A stretch of 19,851 bases of DNA from Rachicladosporium sp. CCFEE 5018 (taxonomy: Eukaryota > Ascomycota > Dothideomycetes > Cladosporiales > Cladosporiaceae): assembly GCA_002077045.2 (NCBI GenBank), contig KZ111225.1, forward strand, positions 6,225 through 26,075. Reading direction: 5' to 3'. Positions 7,875 through 18,200 of this stretch are shown here, in pieces (within the stretch, counting starts at the first letter, position 1; each line of letters starts with the position of its first letter). The translations under genes were made by a program, and so were the position numbers. Below the pieces are notes generated by a model that did not search any database, was not told the origin of the DNA, and saw only the letters and a list, made by a program, of their open reading frames with translations.

Positions 7875-8958
7875 TTATGCTACCATTCTCACATCGCATG
7901 GTATTCCGACATCGAGAGTGGCGAGACTGGTCGGGACGGTTTCTCGATCATGGGTTCGCCAGTCCCTTCCGACCAGATCTGTGAGAGTGCTGCAATCGCC
8001 TCTCTTTCGAATCCGGAGTCTTCGTACGGGTGTATGGTGGACACCCTTTGCGTAAGTCGTTTTGTCATTGTCGCCACCATCTCCGAATGTCTTTGCAGCG
8101 GCCTCTTGCAACATCGACCACGTTGATCGCCTCGCGATGACAGTCCTGTCGCTTCCTGCCACGCTTTCCGCCACACTTCCCGCCACACTCTCGGCCACGC
8201 TCCCCTCGTACTCCTCTTCTTCATCGATGGCTGACAGACCACCAGATCTCCTCCGTTGAATTACCGTCCGAATGCTCCCCTCGTACAACCCATTGGCTCC
8301 ATCATCCCCTTCCTCTCCATCATCCACCCCAACCGTACTCCCCTCCTCGCTGACCTCCCCCTCAACCTCCCCCATCCACTTCTCCGCCAAAAATGCATCC
8401 ACAGCCTTCCTCGCCCACCCCCGATACTCATCCACCCACCCCACAAGTCCCCCATTCGCCAGTACCTGCTCCTCGGAAATCATACCCCGATTGATGAATT
8501 GCCTGATATTCGCTGCCGCCGCCGTCCACAGCGCCTTCCGGGCATCGTCCATCGCCTCCGACTGCCAGAGGGAAAGGATAAGGGAGTCATACCTTTGTTG
8601 CTCTGTGGCTGCCGCAGGGGCGAAGTGTAGTGCTGTTGGGCGCGATCTGAGCTCGAGATCGATGTAGTGAGCGAACATGAGTTTGCCGGTTGCGAAGAAT
8701 GTAAAGGCGCCTGGAGGTGATCAGTGGCGTGTCTCAAGGATCTTATAAGGAGGGACAGGACTGACCGCGTTTGTTGTGCCGCGTTTGCAGTTGCGATGTT
8801 GATAGATCGGAGCGCATCGTCGCTACTGAGGACTGTGAGCGTAATGAGGTACCGGCAGACCATGGCTCAGGCTTCTTGCGTGCGTTTTTGATGCGAGAGA
8901 GACCATAGCCCACTCTGGCGATGAAGCGATCTTTTGGGTCAGGTCCGACGTGCGACAT
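7875..8958 (-). CDS. Unrecognised fungal protein, two exons
   Basis: Exons 8958-8766 and 8710-7875 (intron of 55 nt, GTCAGT donor, CTGAT branch, CAG acceptor) give 342 aa in one consistent phase. The N-terminus is MSHVGPDPKDRFIARVGYGLSRIKNARKK. The splice joins KRG to AFTFFATGKLMFAHYIDLEL. A helical, Ala-rich middle (about residues 75-165) is followed by an acidic Glu/Gly/Asp stretch and an octapeptide-like GSVAESVA repeat; the tail is Arg-rich. I do not recognise a family, and no membrane segment or signal peptide is clear. Two doubts remain. Between 8863 and 8765 another frame also looks protein-like (DDALRSINIATANAA). The last ~50 codons likewise have a rival frame ending at 7889 (SGFEREAIAALSQIW). 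A missed intron or an indel is possible, so both ends of the model are uncertain. Confidence 0.6.
8158..8205. repeat. Four tandem 12-nt units inside the unrecognised gene
   Basis: On the plus strand the units read GCCACGCTTTCC, GCCACACTTCCC, GCCACACTCTCG and GCCACGCTCCCC. The length is a multiple of three, so copy changes would keep the frame. On the minus strand they encode the alternating GSVA/ESVA tetrapeptides. Confidence 0.85.
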
Positions 8959-9743
8959 TGTGTGTATATGGAGTCAGTCGTGGATGCGAACGGTACTAAG
9001 TAGTTGGGTGTAGTATATTCAATGCGGAAATTGGATTGACCGTGGCACTGTGTGAGGACGTGTAGGAGCATGTCCAAACGCACGCAAATGCAAAGGCAAG
9101 AGCGACCCAGACGTGAGTGAGGTGGCTTGACTGCTGCTTACTGTGGGTGAAAGGGGATGTTCTCACCGTCAGACATAGCCAACGGACTGTGTTGTTAATG
9201 GGACGAATGTTAAGCAGACTTCGTCAAGGCAAGACAGGACAAATGAAAGGTGAAGGGTTTTGCTAGAAACAATGAGGAAGGCCCATACCGTTCAAGTTCG
9301 CCTATGGTCCGTTGTATGTCCCAGTTCTTCTCTCCGCGCCTTCGGACCTATGGAACATGACATCTGCTCATATCAAGCCAGTTGCAGCAGTGTAGCAGAC
9401 CACTGCTGCGTCTCGGAAAGGGGATGTGTTGCGTAGGACCCGTGCTTATAAGTGACATCCTGTTGTCTCACAGATGGCGTGCCCCGGAGTCGCTGTTGCG
9501 GATTGTCCTATAGTTGCAGAGGACCACTCGGACTTTTTGGAGATACAGATGTAGTATGCAACGCAGTGTGTTCATTTGCCACCAATGGGTATACCGAAAC
9601 GCCCCGGAAGCAGGTCCTTGTAGAGCGCCCTGCCTGCTACGCACCCAATCCGACCAGACTGCCCAATGTTACCCCTCCCCTCAAGACCGTCGCTATGCAT
9701 TTAGCATGTACACGCCCTGTACAACCAGGGAAAATCCGCCGTC
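8959..9743. other. Intergenic, 785 nt, nothing recognised
   Basis: The stretch lies between the start of the unrecognised minus-strand gene and the RPB11 stop. I looked for tRNA A/B boxes, repeats and spliced coding segments and found nothing supportable. Short open frames near 9452-9816 overlap in two plus-strand frames and have no protein character. It probably contains the promoter of the unrecognised gene and the RPB11 3' flank. Confidence 0.45.
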
Positions 9744-10476
9744 TCAGATCTCCATACCGCCGTTAGGCACGTTCGCAGCCAACTTCTTCAACTCGAACTC
9801 CTTCGTAAACTCCTGATCCAGCGTCGCCAGCTCTCTGATCAACTCCTCCGAAGCCTTGTACAGCACATCCTTTGGCGAGATAGTGCCATCGGTCTGAATC
9901 CTGAGCTCGAATGTCGCGAAGAGGGGGTGAGGGACCTTGTAGCCGACGAACTGAACCTGATCCATGCGGAAGAGCTTGTCGCGGAGGAGGTTGGCGAGAG
10001 TGTGATCCTCCTTGTTGAATGTGAACTCAGCCGCATTGGCGATTTCTAGGGGTGGTTAGTGGAAAGGCGAGCAAGGAATGAGGATTGGTGTGGTTTACGA
10101 GTGACGGCCTTGTACTCTATCTTCTTCTCATCCTCTCCCAGCACGAACAGCTCGAACCTGTCGGGCACGTTATTATAGGCTGGGACCTGCTTGCTCTCGG
10201 TGCTGCCATGAAATTTGGGATCCCTCACGGCGGGGACACGCGAGGCGTAAGAGCCATGGACCTGAAATTCCGCAGGCCTCTTGCTCGGACTCTTGCGCTG
10301 AGGGGTCGCATCTGGTTTGTCCGCGTCCTCGTTGGCGCGAGAGCCAGCATGCTTAGGAGTGCGCTTTTGAGGTGTCGCAGGTGTGGATGAATCCATTTCT
10401 TTTTTCGCCCGGGCCTGAGATGTGCAATTCTGAACTCAGAGAAATGGGAGAATACATACCTCTCGGGAGCGTTCAT
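9744..10476 (-). CDS. RPB11: DNA-directed RNA polymerase II subunit RPB11
   Basis: Three exons, 10476-10460, 10157-10099 and 10045-9744, encode 125 aa. Exon 1 is only 17 nt (MNAPER, last codon split) with a GTATGT donor; intron 1 is 302 nt, long for this window. Intron 2 is 53 nt with a CACTAAC branch site and TAG acceptor. The joined start MNAPERFELFVLGEDEKKIEYK matches the fungal Rpb11 start (MNAPDRFELF in yeast). Downstream are FTFNKEDHTLANLLRDKL, the dimerisation motif of the alpha-like subunits, and GYKVPHPLFATFELRIQT. Rpb11 pairs with Rpb3 as the counterpart of the bacterial alpha dimer and nucleates assembly of Pol II. Length fits the family (about 115-125). A second open frame inside intron 1 is listed separately. 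Confidence 0.93.
10158..10396 (-). other. Open frame within RPB11 intron 1, in frame with exon 2
   Basis: An ATG at 10396-10394 opens a frame of 80 codons that runs without a stop through the rest of intron 1, across the acceptor and into RPB11 exon 2. The segment is basic and Pro/Ser/Thr-rich (MDSSTPATPQKRTPKHAG...) and ends YNNVPDR, so the sequence before RFELF resembles the normal MNAPER start. If used through an internal transcription start, it would give a 199-aa RPB11 with an N-terminal extension. Plain intron retention would not produce it, because the exon 1 ATG reads a different frame here. Whether it is expressed is unknown. Confidence 0.5.
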
Positions 10477-10820
10477 CTTGTAGGTATTTCTCGCGACGCA
10501 AACGCCGTCGTCGTGAAGGTAAGGTGAAGGGTCGAAGTGTGCGGAAGGTGCGAGTTGGGGTAGTGAAGCCGACTTTCTGGGTGAATGACTCGCGTGGATC
10601 TCCGAGGTCTTTTGGCTTTCCGCTGACGCGCCGACAACGCAATGCTCTTCGGTATGCTCACCGAGGTGGAGGGGATATAGAAGTAGCCCGACTGTAGTTG
10701 TGTGTCCTTGAGTCACCGTTGAGAGACAAATAAGTGTAGGTCAGATCTCATTTGCGCTGCTGATCCTTGGTGGAGGCAGCCCTTCGACAATAGCAAGCCT
10801 TCCAATTGATCAACAATACG
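10477..10820. promoter_or_regulatory. Divergent promoter region, RPB11 / nitronate monooxygenase
   Basis: There are 344 nt between two outward-facing start codons. The RPB11 frame is open upstream to 10716 on the minus strand, but without family character, so it is taken as leader. No clear TATA or known operator was found. Confidence 0.4.
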
Positions 10821-11867
10821 ATGTCCACAGTGACTACCGACTACCCATGGACTTCCCAGCCACTCATCGCAGTTGCGCCCATGCGGCTGATCTGCCTTAG
10901 CAAACTCGCAAGTGAAGTCTCCAATGCCGGCGGTCTAGGCTTCATAGGCATAGGCAGTGATGCCTCGACCCTTGAAGCCGAGCTCACTCAGGCCACGTCT
11001 GAACTCACTGTCAAGTCCTCCGACGACACGCTTCCCGTAGGTGTAGGCTTCCTTCTTTGGGCCGGTGAACCACTGCTCCAAGCCAGCTTGCCCCTTCTGG
11101 CGAAGTTCAAGCCTGCTGCAGTCTGGCTCTTTGCCCCTTCCCAACCAGGCCAGCTAGCGCACTGGACGACAGAGACCCGCAAAGCTACAGGAGGTAAATC
11201 GAAGATCTGGATCCAGATCGGCACGGTCGCAGCAGCCCTTGACACTGTCGCCAATTGCCAGCCAGACGTCCTCGTAGTCCAAGGCTCAGACGCAGGCGGC
11301 CACGGCCTCGAAGAATGCGCTGGCCTGATCTCCCTCCTCCCCGAAGTAGACGACGCAGTCACAGCCCTCTGCCAAAGCAAATCCCTCCCAAAGCCAACCC
11401 TGATAGCAGCAGGCGGCCTCTCAGACGGCCGCGGCGTAGCCGCCTCAACGCTGCTAGGCGCTTCAGGAGCAGTCCTCGGAACGCGCTACCTCGCTTGTCC
11501 CGAGGCGAATCTCACCAGGGGCTACCAGAACGCCGTCCTCGCGGCCTCTGATGGCGGCGTCAAAACGGCTCGAGGAAAGCTGTATGATCGCTTGCGAGGC
11601 ACGAACGACTGGCCTGCTGAGTACGGTGGACGGGGTATTCTTAACAAGACGTGGCACGATCACAAGGCTGGGCTTAGCGAAGAGGAGAACCAGAGGCTGT
11701 ATGATGAGGCTATGCAGAGAGGTGATGAGGGATGGGGAGATGCAGGGAGGCTGACGACTTATGCTGGCGCTGGGGTAGGGTTGGTGAAGAGGATTCAGCC
11801 TGCAGGGGAGATTACGAGGGAGGTTAGAGAGGAGGCTCGGAAAGTGTTGAAGATGGAGAAGCTGTGA
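10821..11867 (+). CDS. Nitronate monooxygenase (2-nitropropane dioxygenase family)
   Basis: An intronless 348-aa FMN enzyme with a TIM-barrel fold. The family oxidises alkyl nitronates, including the toxin propionate 3-nitronate, to carbonyl compounds and nitrite. Visible marks: an N-terminal PLIAVAPMRLICLSKLASEVSNAGGLGFIG, the flavin/catalytic loop QGSDAGGHG at residues 154-162 with the candidate catalytic base His161, the phosphate-binding AAGGLSDGRG at 196-205, and GASGAVLGTRYL at 213-224. The C-terminal ~70 residues are Lys/Glu-rich and helical. The ATG at 10821 is preferred because the frame upstream of it has no ATG and no family sequence. Some related enzymes act in other pathways, so the physiological substrate is not certain. 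It diverges from RPB11 and converges with the TBC gene. Confidence 0.88.
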   Translation: MSTVTTDYPWTSQPLIAVAPMRLICLSKLASEVSNAGGLGFIGIGSDASTLEAELTQATSELTVKSSDDTLPVGVGFLLWAGEPLLQASLPLLAKFKPAAVWLFAPSQPGQLAHWTTETRKATGGKSKIWIQIGTVAAALDTVANCQPDVLVVQGSDAGGHGLEECAGLISLLPEVDDAVTALCQSKSLPKPTLIAAGGLSDGRGVAASTLLGASGAVLGTRYLACPEANLTRGYQNAVLAASDGGVKTARGKLYDRLRGTNDWPAEYGGRGILNKTWHDHKAGLSEEENQRLYDEAMQRGDEGWGDAGRLTTYAGAGVGLVKRIQPAGEITREVREEARKVLKMEKL

Positions 11868-11888
11868 GATGGTGCGGCTTCGTAGGTT

Positions 11889-11905
11889 CTGTACATTATG
11901 TACAG
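11889..11905 (+). promoter_or_regulatory. Palindrome in the 3' flank of the nitronate monooxygenase gene
   Basis: CTGTACATTATGTACAG is a perfect 8+8 palindrome around one central base, 22 nt after the stop codon. In RNA, UGUACAUUA also fits the general PUF-protein consensus UGUA-x3-UA. It may be a 3' UTR element; the function is inference. Confidence 0.3.
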
Positions 11906-12023
11906 CTAAGCATCCTAGGTATGCTGATGAATTCAAGATGAAGTACGCCTTCCAGCGCCATGCACCGAATGCCCCACTGCCTGTTCCTCTATGCCAACTG
12001 TCGTCCTTCACCAATTCCATTCG

Positions 12024-14626
12024 TTAGTCTCTCACCATCTTGCCCGCCTCCCTAACACTCTTCATAAACTCGTCCTCACTCCCCAAGTCCCACTTCCGCT
12101 CGTGCCTCCAAGACAGCAGATCAATCACCTCCTCCCTGCTCCCATAGAGCTTCGGCTCAAGCTTGCACAGCACGGCCACAGCGCTTCTAACAAGTGCCTT
12201 GTCGCCCTCAAACACGTAAACGTCCCAGATTCGAGCTACGTGCTCGTAGCGCAGATTGTAAGCGAACAAGCAGCGGAACAGTGGGTCAAGGTAGTCTTCT
12301 GGGCCGAGGCCAAGAGCGCTGCTAGTGAGATGAGCGTGGAGGTTTGGCGACTTGTACTGCAGCGTGGAAAGGACCATCTCGTAGGCGCTCGTCATGGCGC
12401 CTTGATCGTGGACGAGGAACGCGAGAGGAAGCGGACGGTTAAGGAGATTTGCAAGTGCTACGAAAGCATCCGCTGGGCGAAGGTTGAGGCACAGCAGTCC
12501 AGCGATCAGGTGCGTGCCGTACACGTATCCAACGTCGGAGCGGTAGAGTGCATAGGCTTTCAGGACATCTTCGAGGGACTTGTGGTGATTCTGGGCTGTG
12601 GTAGACATTTCCGGGAAGACTGAGGGCACGTCGCGGGCAATGGCATTGAACCAGGCAGCCTCCTTGCGCTTCGAGCGCTCCTCGTGTGGGATGCCAGCCA
12701 TCTTGCTTTCCAAGCTCTCCGCGCGGGCCAGTGCTGCAGTGAACGAAGATGGAGAAAGCTCCAGATCATTGCCAATGGCTCGCTGCCAGACTTGCCCTCG
12801 CGATGCGGGCGCAACGCCGCGCCACCACATCTCTCTTGTACGCGGCTCGTTGATCACTGATTCGAAGTTAGGCAGAACATGCTGCTCCCACACCCGCGCA
12901 AGGCTGCCGTCCATCTCAATCTTGTCCTCTTCCCTGGCCTTGTCTCTGCTTTCCCTCCGCTTCTCAGCTTCCGTCGCTTTTGCCATCATTTGCTCCCACT
13001 GCTTCATATGCTTCTTCTCCTCTTTCTGATTCTTTGGCGGGAGCCAAGACGGTCGGGTGCGCGTGAGAACCGCTTCTTTCTCTTTACTGATCGGCAACGG
13101 ATCGATCATCATATTGCCCTTCTGTTTCGGCGGCATATCCACTATACTTGTCTTCGATCTGGTGAGTGATGAGAAGCTAGCTCGTGGTGGGCTGTTTTGC
13201 GTGCTGCCGGGAAGTGAACGAGAGTTGTCTTGTGAATGGCGCTCGCTGAACTCTTCGAGCGCGGCTGACAGCTGCCTCGCCTCGTCATTCAGATCTTCAG
13301 TCCAGGACTTTGCTCGCGACTTCCCGAATGGCTCGGGCGGAAATGCTCCCACAGTCGCACTGTGCGGCATTCGAGGCCTGTTATGCTTTGGTGATCGTGG
13401 TGACCTCATGCGGCCGTTGGGTAGCACAGGCGGTGCGGAAGGCCGCTTCGCATTGCGTGGAACATTGGCGGAGTGTAACGTCGAGTGCGCGCCGATCGGA
13501 TGTAGACTGGCGAAAGGTGCTTGTCTCTGCGGACTAGGCGTGCGGCTTGCTCGAGATGATCCGGGGATTGGTGTGATGGGCACGTTCTCCAAGATCGCTT
13601 CGTCTGGTACTTCTTCATCCAGGTTGTCATACTCAGCCTCCAGCTCCTTCACAGTCTTTCGGCGTGGCTGCCACGATCCGCGCCGTCCGAACATCCCTCC
13701 TGTGTTCGATGGACCACCATCACATGACTGCTTGGGGGTACTGCCACCCCATGACTTTGGCGAGATTGCAGCATCGCTGTTCATCAGTCCCTTGCTTGGA
13801 GACGGAGATCGCGAAATGTCTTGAAGTGGCGCGCGCATCATGATCGAAGGTGAAGAAGGACTTGTGAAGCCTCTCCGCATTCCTCTCCCATGCGGCAGGT
13901 TCATCGACTGTTCCCTCAAAGCACCTCCGACAGCACCTTGCAGGCTCGCCTGGCTCCATTGGTCAGATTCTGCAAATCACTTGGACGCACGTTGCCATTG
14001 CGCTTGGCGATGTCGATATAGCTTGATGCTCGTGGTGGCGGACGCTTCAACGTTGGTCGTGACTCCGGTCTCAGGTTGCTGTCACCGAGTGACTCTGTAG
14101 ATGCCTCATCCAGTGTGATGTCTTCGAAATGTGCCAACTTTTCAGTCGAGTCACTGTCTGAGAGTGAATGGAACGACGATGACGAGCGCTTGCTGCTCTT
14201 CGAACTCGTCAAGTCTGGTGGTGAACTCGGTGCGGTGTCGATTGCACCTGCCTCAGCGACCTCCGTAGACATTATGAGTGATCGGTAGCCTGGACTGTAC
14301 CGAAGCCGTCTCGTATGTGTGTGCGGCGTGAATGGTCTACCCAATGACACAGCGGTCTCTGGTACACTGATGCTCACACTCTTCTCCCCAATCCCAAAGC
14401 CACTCCACACCGTAGACCCAGAGTTCAGCAATGCGCGAAAATATTCATGTCGCACTTCTGCATTCGCATTCGAGAGGCTCCCACGTCGAGTACCACCGAA
14501 GCCAGGGTCGTTCAATGCCAATCCCTCCGCTAAGCCGTTCACTTCGTCGTCCCAATGAGATACACACACGTCGGGCGATTTGTTGGTAAGGACGAGGCGA
14601 CGGACAGGTGCCAGAATGGCCGTCAT
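12024..14626 (-). CDS. TBC-domain (Rab-GAP-like) protein lacking catalytic fingers
   Basis: Two long frames form one gene. The preferred model is exon 1 14626-13991, intron 13990-13908 (83 nt, GTGCGT donor, CTGAC, CAG) and exon 2 13907-12024, giving 839 aa. A later ATG at 14272 would give 721 aa. The first half is Ser/Pro-rich and low complexity, with segments such as SYIDIAKRNG and KTVKELEAEYDNLDEEVPDE. A charged helix (QKEEKKHMKQWEQMMAKA...) precedes the TBC domain, which starts EMWWRGVAPASRGQVWQRAIGNDLEL and resembles TBC1D12/14. TBC proteins stimulate Rab GTP hydrolysis with an Arg (IxxDxxR) and a Gln (YxQ). Here these read IARDVPS (codons at 12641-12621) and YVYG (12527-12516), so both fingers are replaced. 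A scaffold or Rab-binding role is therefore more likely than GAP activity. The join between frames could instead be a sequencing indel. Confidence 0.82.
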
Positions 14627-15281
14627 GATCCTCTTTCTCTTCGTCCACCGCCGTCGACTCCGCCAACCGCAGGCGCGGGAAGGACTTGCGCCAATCTAAT
14701 CAGGGGGCCGAGCTCAAGCAAGATGAGCTTGCGAGCCAATCGGAGGAGAGATCGACAGACACCTTTCCCGCACGCGTTGACGTGCAGTGTGCAGGACAGC
14801 GGCAGAGTGAGGGAGGGAGATGCGAATAGAATAAAGATGTGAAGTATGGACTCGAGTTACGCTTTCGAGACTCTGTTGACCATCCCACCTCCGCGAACGT
14901 TTGGAAGGAACGTCATGCGCGGATGGATGCAGCCGTTCCAAGCCACCTTGTGTGAGATGGCTGGGGGTGGAAACTTGGAATGTGGGTGGTTGAAGGAGCT
15001 AGTTTGACACTTCCATGCACGCCTAGATCTCTCCGACGTCCAACCTTTGCTCATCGGAGATTTCGTTCATGGCAAAGGCCGCGAGATTTTGAAGTGCGTC
15101 CATCGCACGATTTGCAGCATTGCTGTTGCAATGTTCTGTACACAAAAGAAAATGACCCATTCCACTGCACTGGTATATCGCTCCAGCGCTTGGAATGCGG
15201 CTGTGCGCACCAGTGAGAGAAGCCGTTGCTTTTCCTTCCATTCCGCGGGGTGATTCTAGCCTTACGATCATGTGGATTGTT
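14627..15281. other. Intergenic: TERT 3' flank and promoter of the TBC gene
   Basis: These 655 nt lie between two minus-strand genes. A minus-strand frame at 15023-15271 is open for 82 codons but has no recognisable protein and sits directly after the TERT stop. I see no RNA gene or repeat. Confidence 0.4.
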
Positions 15282-18200
15282 CTAGCGCACCCAACGACGA
15301 TACCTCTCCACCGCTCCCCGAAGTCTCTCAGGCGCCTGTACTACCCTTCCAACTTTCTCGGACTGCCCCGTCAGCCAAGCAACCAGCGCTGAAAATTTCG
15401 TCTGGCGCTTAGCAAACACAGCCAAGAATGCATCGCACGCAAGCCTGTGGTCACAGATGTCAGCGCTTCGCCCTACGAAATAGCCGTTGCAATTGCGCGG
15501 TTGTGGCGCTGATCTGAAACACCCCAGAAAACGTTGTTTCGCAGAACCAGTTGCTTGGCACGGCCACGGATGCTTGCGGATGCAGAATCGGGGTTGACTT
15601 ACCATTGGGCTTGTGCTGGCGTGACAGCGCATTCATATGGAATGCTGTCTCCGGCCGAGGGTCTGCGACGCTTCATGAGTACACAGGCGAGGTCGACCAT
15701 GTCGTTAACGGTTTCTGCGAAAGTCAGCGATTTGTCGTTACGGAGCGGAGTTGCTCGAACGTACTGTTGACCAGCTTCTCAGGTGGCTGTTTGACAATTG
15801 GCAGCGCTCTGATGTAGTATAGCATCTTCTGTGCAGCCTCGCTGAAGCAGTGATACAGGTTTACTAGCGCGGTATCGATCGAGTTGAAGCTCGTAGATAG
15901 CAGCATGGTCCGCATCTGCAGCTTCAACGTGCTGAGCGACTTGCGGTAGAATGCCTGGCCTGGTATCTTCGAATACTCTACTGTAACCGAGTGATCGAGT
16001 CTAGCTTTGCGGCGGCGCTCCAGGTCCTTGCTTAGATCTAGGGTCGAAGTATTGATCGTCAATCCGCAGTAAGGGAAATCGCTACTCTTAGGCATCTCAG
16101 GTATCTCCTCGCCAGCGATGGTGATATTGAAGTTCGCTCTGCTCTTCTCTGCCTTGACCTGCACGCCGAATTCAGGTAGACCACCGTGCATCACTTGCAT
16201 GAATCGTTGGGCTACATCGCGGTCGGTGGTGATGACGAGGAAATCATCGATCATACGCAGCAGCAGACTGTCGCCGTTGCGGATGAAGCCAAGGCACTTC
16301 TGCTCAAGCTCGCCGTAGAAGTAGCTGCAAAGTAGACTTGACACGATCGAGCCTTGAGGAATGCCTTCCTTCTGCCTGTAGTATCTGTTGCCGAGCTTGA
16401 TGACATTCGACTCGACATGCTCGCGCAGGAGGCCGATGATCTCCGTTCGCCGTTCGATACGAGCTTGGGCGCCATGAACATAGGCTGTCCTGGCGCGTCC
16501 AACCGCCACATCGTTCTGCACGACACCGTCGAGGTCAAGGACTTCATCATCGCCCGTAGCACGCTTGAGATACTTCCATGATGGTTTCGCTCCGAATCCT
16601 GGTGTGTTCTTGTCGTGCGCGCCGAGAAGAGTTACGCGAGCGTACTTTGTTATGTGGTACGACTCGCGGGAGAGAAGTTTAGTTGCCATCTGCATTAGAC
16701 GCTTCTGCGGTATGGTGTCGAAGCAAGCTTTGACATCCACCTTGGCAAAGTACAGCGGCGCCGAGGCCATGCCTTTGGCGTCAAGTCTTGCCCGAAAATC
16801 CTGCAACCGAGTGTACACGTCGTCAATGGAGAACATTGCGGAGCTCAGGATATCGGGGTGGTTCGATTTCTCGTAGTTGAGCACACTGAAAGCCGGTGTG
16901 AGCACACTGTTGATGCTGCGCCCAAGCACCAGCTGTCCCTTCTGGAGGCGCTGAACGCGCCGCCGTAGATTGATGATGGGCCGCATGCCCTGTTCCTTCG
17001 GTAGAAGTCGGACAGTGCTGATCCCCAGAGCACGATGCGCGAGGGCGGCTGGAGTTTGTTTCGCGCTGCACTCCTCCAGCATTGTCAACTTTAGCTGTAC
17101 AAGTGCAGGCTCAGATAACCGCTTCCAGACATCATGCCGGAAGAAGCACAATTCGTTTCGCTGACCTGCTGCTTCTGTCACATGGAAATGACTTTGGACG
17201 AGGGGAATCAGAAACGAGTCGAATAAGTAGTACATCAGCTCAGCCAGCAGCTCCGTACGCTTTGTCCAGTCGGTACGTGACACTTTCGCTAAAGGGTCGA
17301 GTTGTGGTGGAGCCAGCCACTGTATGTCTCGGATGCTTAGCCCATGAAGCACATCTTGCAGACCGAGTGTCTCGTAGCGTCCCAGTCGGACGAAGCGGTC
17401 AATGTGCTTCAGGGCGATGTTGGCATTCCCAGTGTGCCAAGTTCCGTGTCCAAACAAGCGAGGTCGAAACAGGCGCTGAATGACTGCTTTGCAGAAGGCT
17501 GCTACATGTTGTGAATGCGTTGCCTGTGCAAGGGACCTAGGGTTTGAAGCGTCGTCAACAACTGCGCTAGGACAGTGATGATCAAGCAGAGCTCTATAAG
17601 AACATTTGCTGTGCCGCTTACGGATGCTGCGTACAAGCCTTGAGGCGGCGCCCCGCAGCCTGCGGGGGCACTTTACGGCTGGGTGAGGTTCTACAGTACG
17701 GCCGGCTCGCATTTGCACATGCAGTCGTGCTATCTCTTCCTCGCGGTCAGTGTAATCCCGGAACTGCTGTGCAGTCTCCATACGGTCCGTAGTGGAAGTG
17801 AAGACGTTGTGCAGCCGGAATTGGCGGGGGAACATGTGCTTCATGACATGTATGAGCTCAGAGTCGCTATCGATATCGCGGCAACGACTGAACACGTGAG
17901 CATGGCTGAGTCCGTATCGAACACGACCGCATGCTTTGAGCGATGGCTTCGCATAAAGCATGCGATGCCTTAGGAAGCGGATCTCCGATATTCCAGCAGA
18001 TGATATAGTGCTCACTCGACGACTTTCCACACGCGCCGACAGATCGGTCGGATAGGATGCAGGAAGGCGTGGTGCAGCCTTGAGTTCACTCATAGGTGTG
18101 CCGCATATCTGCATGACGTTACTGCCGCCATCGATGGGACTGAAAAGCCCACAATCCATGAGCAGCTCACTTACGATCCGATCCCCGCCACGACCCAGGA

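Noticed and set aside
9084..9743. Possible tRNA or small RNA (GTTCAAGTT near 9287)
   Set aside because: The B-box-like string lacks the final C, and no matching A box or acceptor-stem pairing is visible around it.
15023..15271. 82-codon minus-strand frame after the TERT stop
   Set aside because: No family resemblance and no needed splice link to TERT, whose C-terminus is complete at 15282.
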